NCBI GenBank assembly: GCA_024291935.2
Contig: JAGTYA010000024.1
Location: 5,890,001-5,954,000, forward strand
Source of the DNA: Okapia johnstoni
Taxonomy: Eukaryota > Chordata > Mammalia > Artiodactyla > Giraffidae
DNA length: 64,000 nucleotides
Reading direction: 5' to 3'
The first letter of the stretch is position 1; each line of letters opens with the position of its first letter. Shown piece after piece: positions 63,491 to 64,000 of the stretch. The notes below the pieces were generated by a model. The model did no database searches. It was not told where the DNA came from and saw only the letters and a program-made list of their open reading frames with translations. A program made the position numbers and the translations under genes.

Positions 63491-64000
63491 ATGCTAGCTG
63501 TCTTGGTCCTGCCCCCCTTCACAGACAGATTACTAACTACCTCCTGCATCAACCAGCACATCTCAGGGTGGTTCTGTGTAGAAAAAAACAGGTCAACACA
63601 CCTGTCCAAGTTCTCCAGGCCCCAGGATAGACCCTACCTATCCTCTGAGCCCCTGTATGCAGGTGGGGAGGATGGGTCACTGGGCAGAGACTCAGGCTCG
63701 AGATCGCCCCTGCCCTGCCCCCTGGAGCTGAGCGCCCCTCAGGTCTCACCCTTCTCATAGTACAACAAGGTGGTTGCCCCTACGTCTGGGGCTTGTTGGG
63801 GGATGCAGACACATAAAGGATGACCACGTTCCCAGTGCTGTGCTGCCCCGTGTTCTGTGATTGCCGTCAGCCTTCTTAGTTTCTACCCCACCGTCTCCTC
63901 TTCAGCTTCTCTTGGGGCTGAAGGTCTTCCTCCGGGAGCAGGCCCCTATTCTCAGGATCCTCCCCTGTCCGGACTCTGAGTCCCCCTCAACAGAGTTTAG

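Noticed and set aside
1..64000. CRISPR array, operon, prophage or other prokaryotic system
   Set aside because: Regular repeats with spacers are absent; all periodic sequence is microsatellite or SINE. The DNA is mammalian.

Overview
The window is nuclear DNA from a ruminant, almost certainly a bovid (cattle, sheep, goat or a relative). The evidence is direct. There are about fifteen BovB (RTE-type) LINE fragments, more than twenty tRNA-derived or BovB-derived SINEs of the Bov-tA/Bov-A2/ART2A kind, CHR-type SINEs, ruminant L1 copies, and older mammal-wide repeats (MIR, L2, MER5-type hAT, MLT1, MER21-like and gammaretrovirus-like LTRs). The species cannot be fixed from the sequence alone. || No intact protein-coding gene, rRNA, functional tRNA, CRISPR array or prokaryotic feature is supported. 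The longer open frames that are not repeat-derived show no recognisable domain, and most overlap repeats or lie antisense to them. The only recognisable host-gene sequence is a decayed processed pseudogene of RER1 (Golgi-to-ER retrieval receptor) at about 58.0-59.6 kb. The segment therefore reads as intergenic or deep intronic DNA. || Layout: 0-11.2 kb is AT-richer and full of old LTR pieces cut by BovB and SINE insertions. It includes two same-orientation copies of one LTR (1.72-3.08 and 10.72-11.21 kb) and an L1/BovB/Bov-A2 composite at 7.6-9.4 kb. 11-20 kb is mixed unique sequence with MIR, L2, SINEs and one ERV1-like LTR. 20.5-24.5 kb is a nest: BovB, a 5'-inverted L1 with a SINE inside it, a MER21-like LTR with two SINEs, and an old L1 3' end with a CHR SINE. 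24.5-36 kb is GC-moderate, mostly unique, with many MIRs, and holds a 152-bp near-identical inverted duplication (30.57 and 33.70 kb). 36.6-42.4 kb is one L1 with its 5' end preserved, broken ORF1, a partial ORF2 and a large internal deletion whose junction is occupied by BovB. 42.4-57 kb is unique sequence, a second MER21-like element, an MLT1 LTR, several short retroposons and CA microsatellites. 57-59.6 kb joins an antisense L1 3' end head to head with the RER1 pseudogene. 59.6-64 kb is mostly unique with MIR/L2 relics and a 24-base G run. || I did not find a new biological system. The observations most worth checking are the 152-bp inverted duplication, the BovB sitting at an L1 deletion breakpoint with a still-open RT reading frame, the L1/RER1 head-to-head junction, the possible single-event L1-BovB-BovA composite, and a few repeat-free stretches that look like candidate conserved regulatory elements. 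Repeat family names come from recalled consensus patterns, not from a database search.
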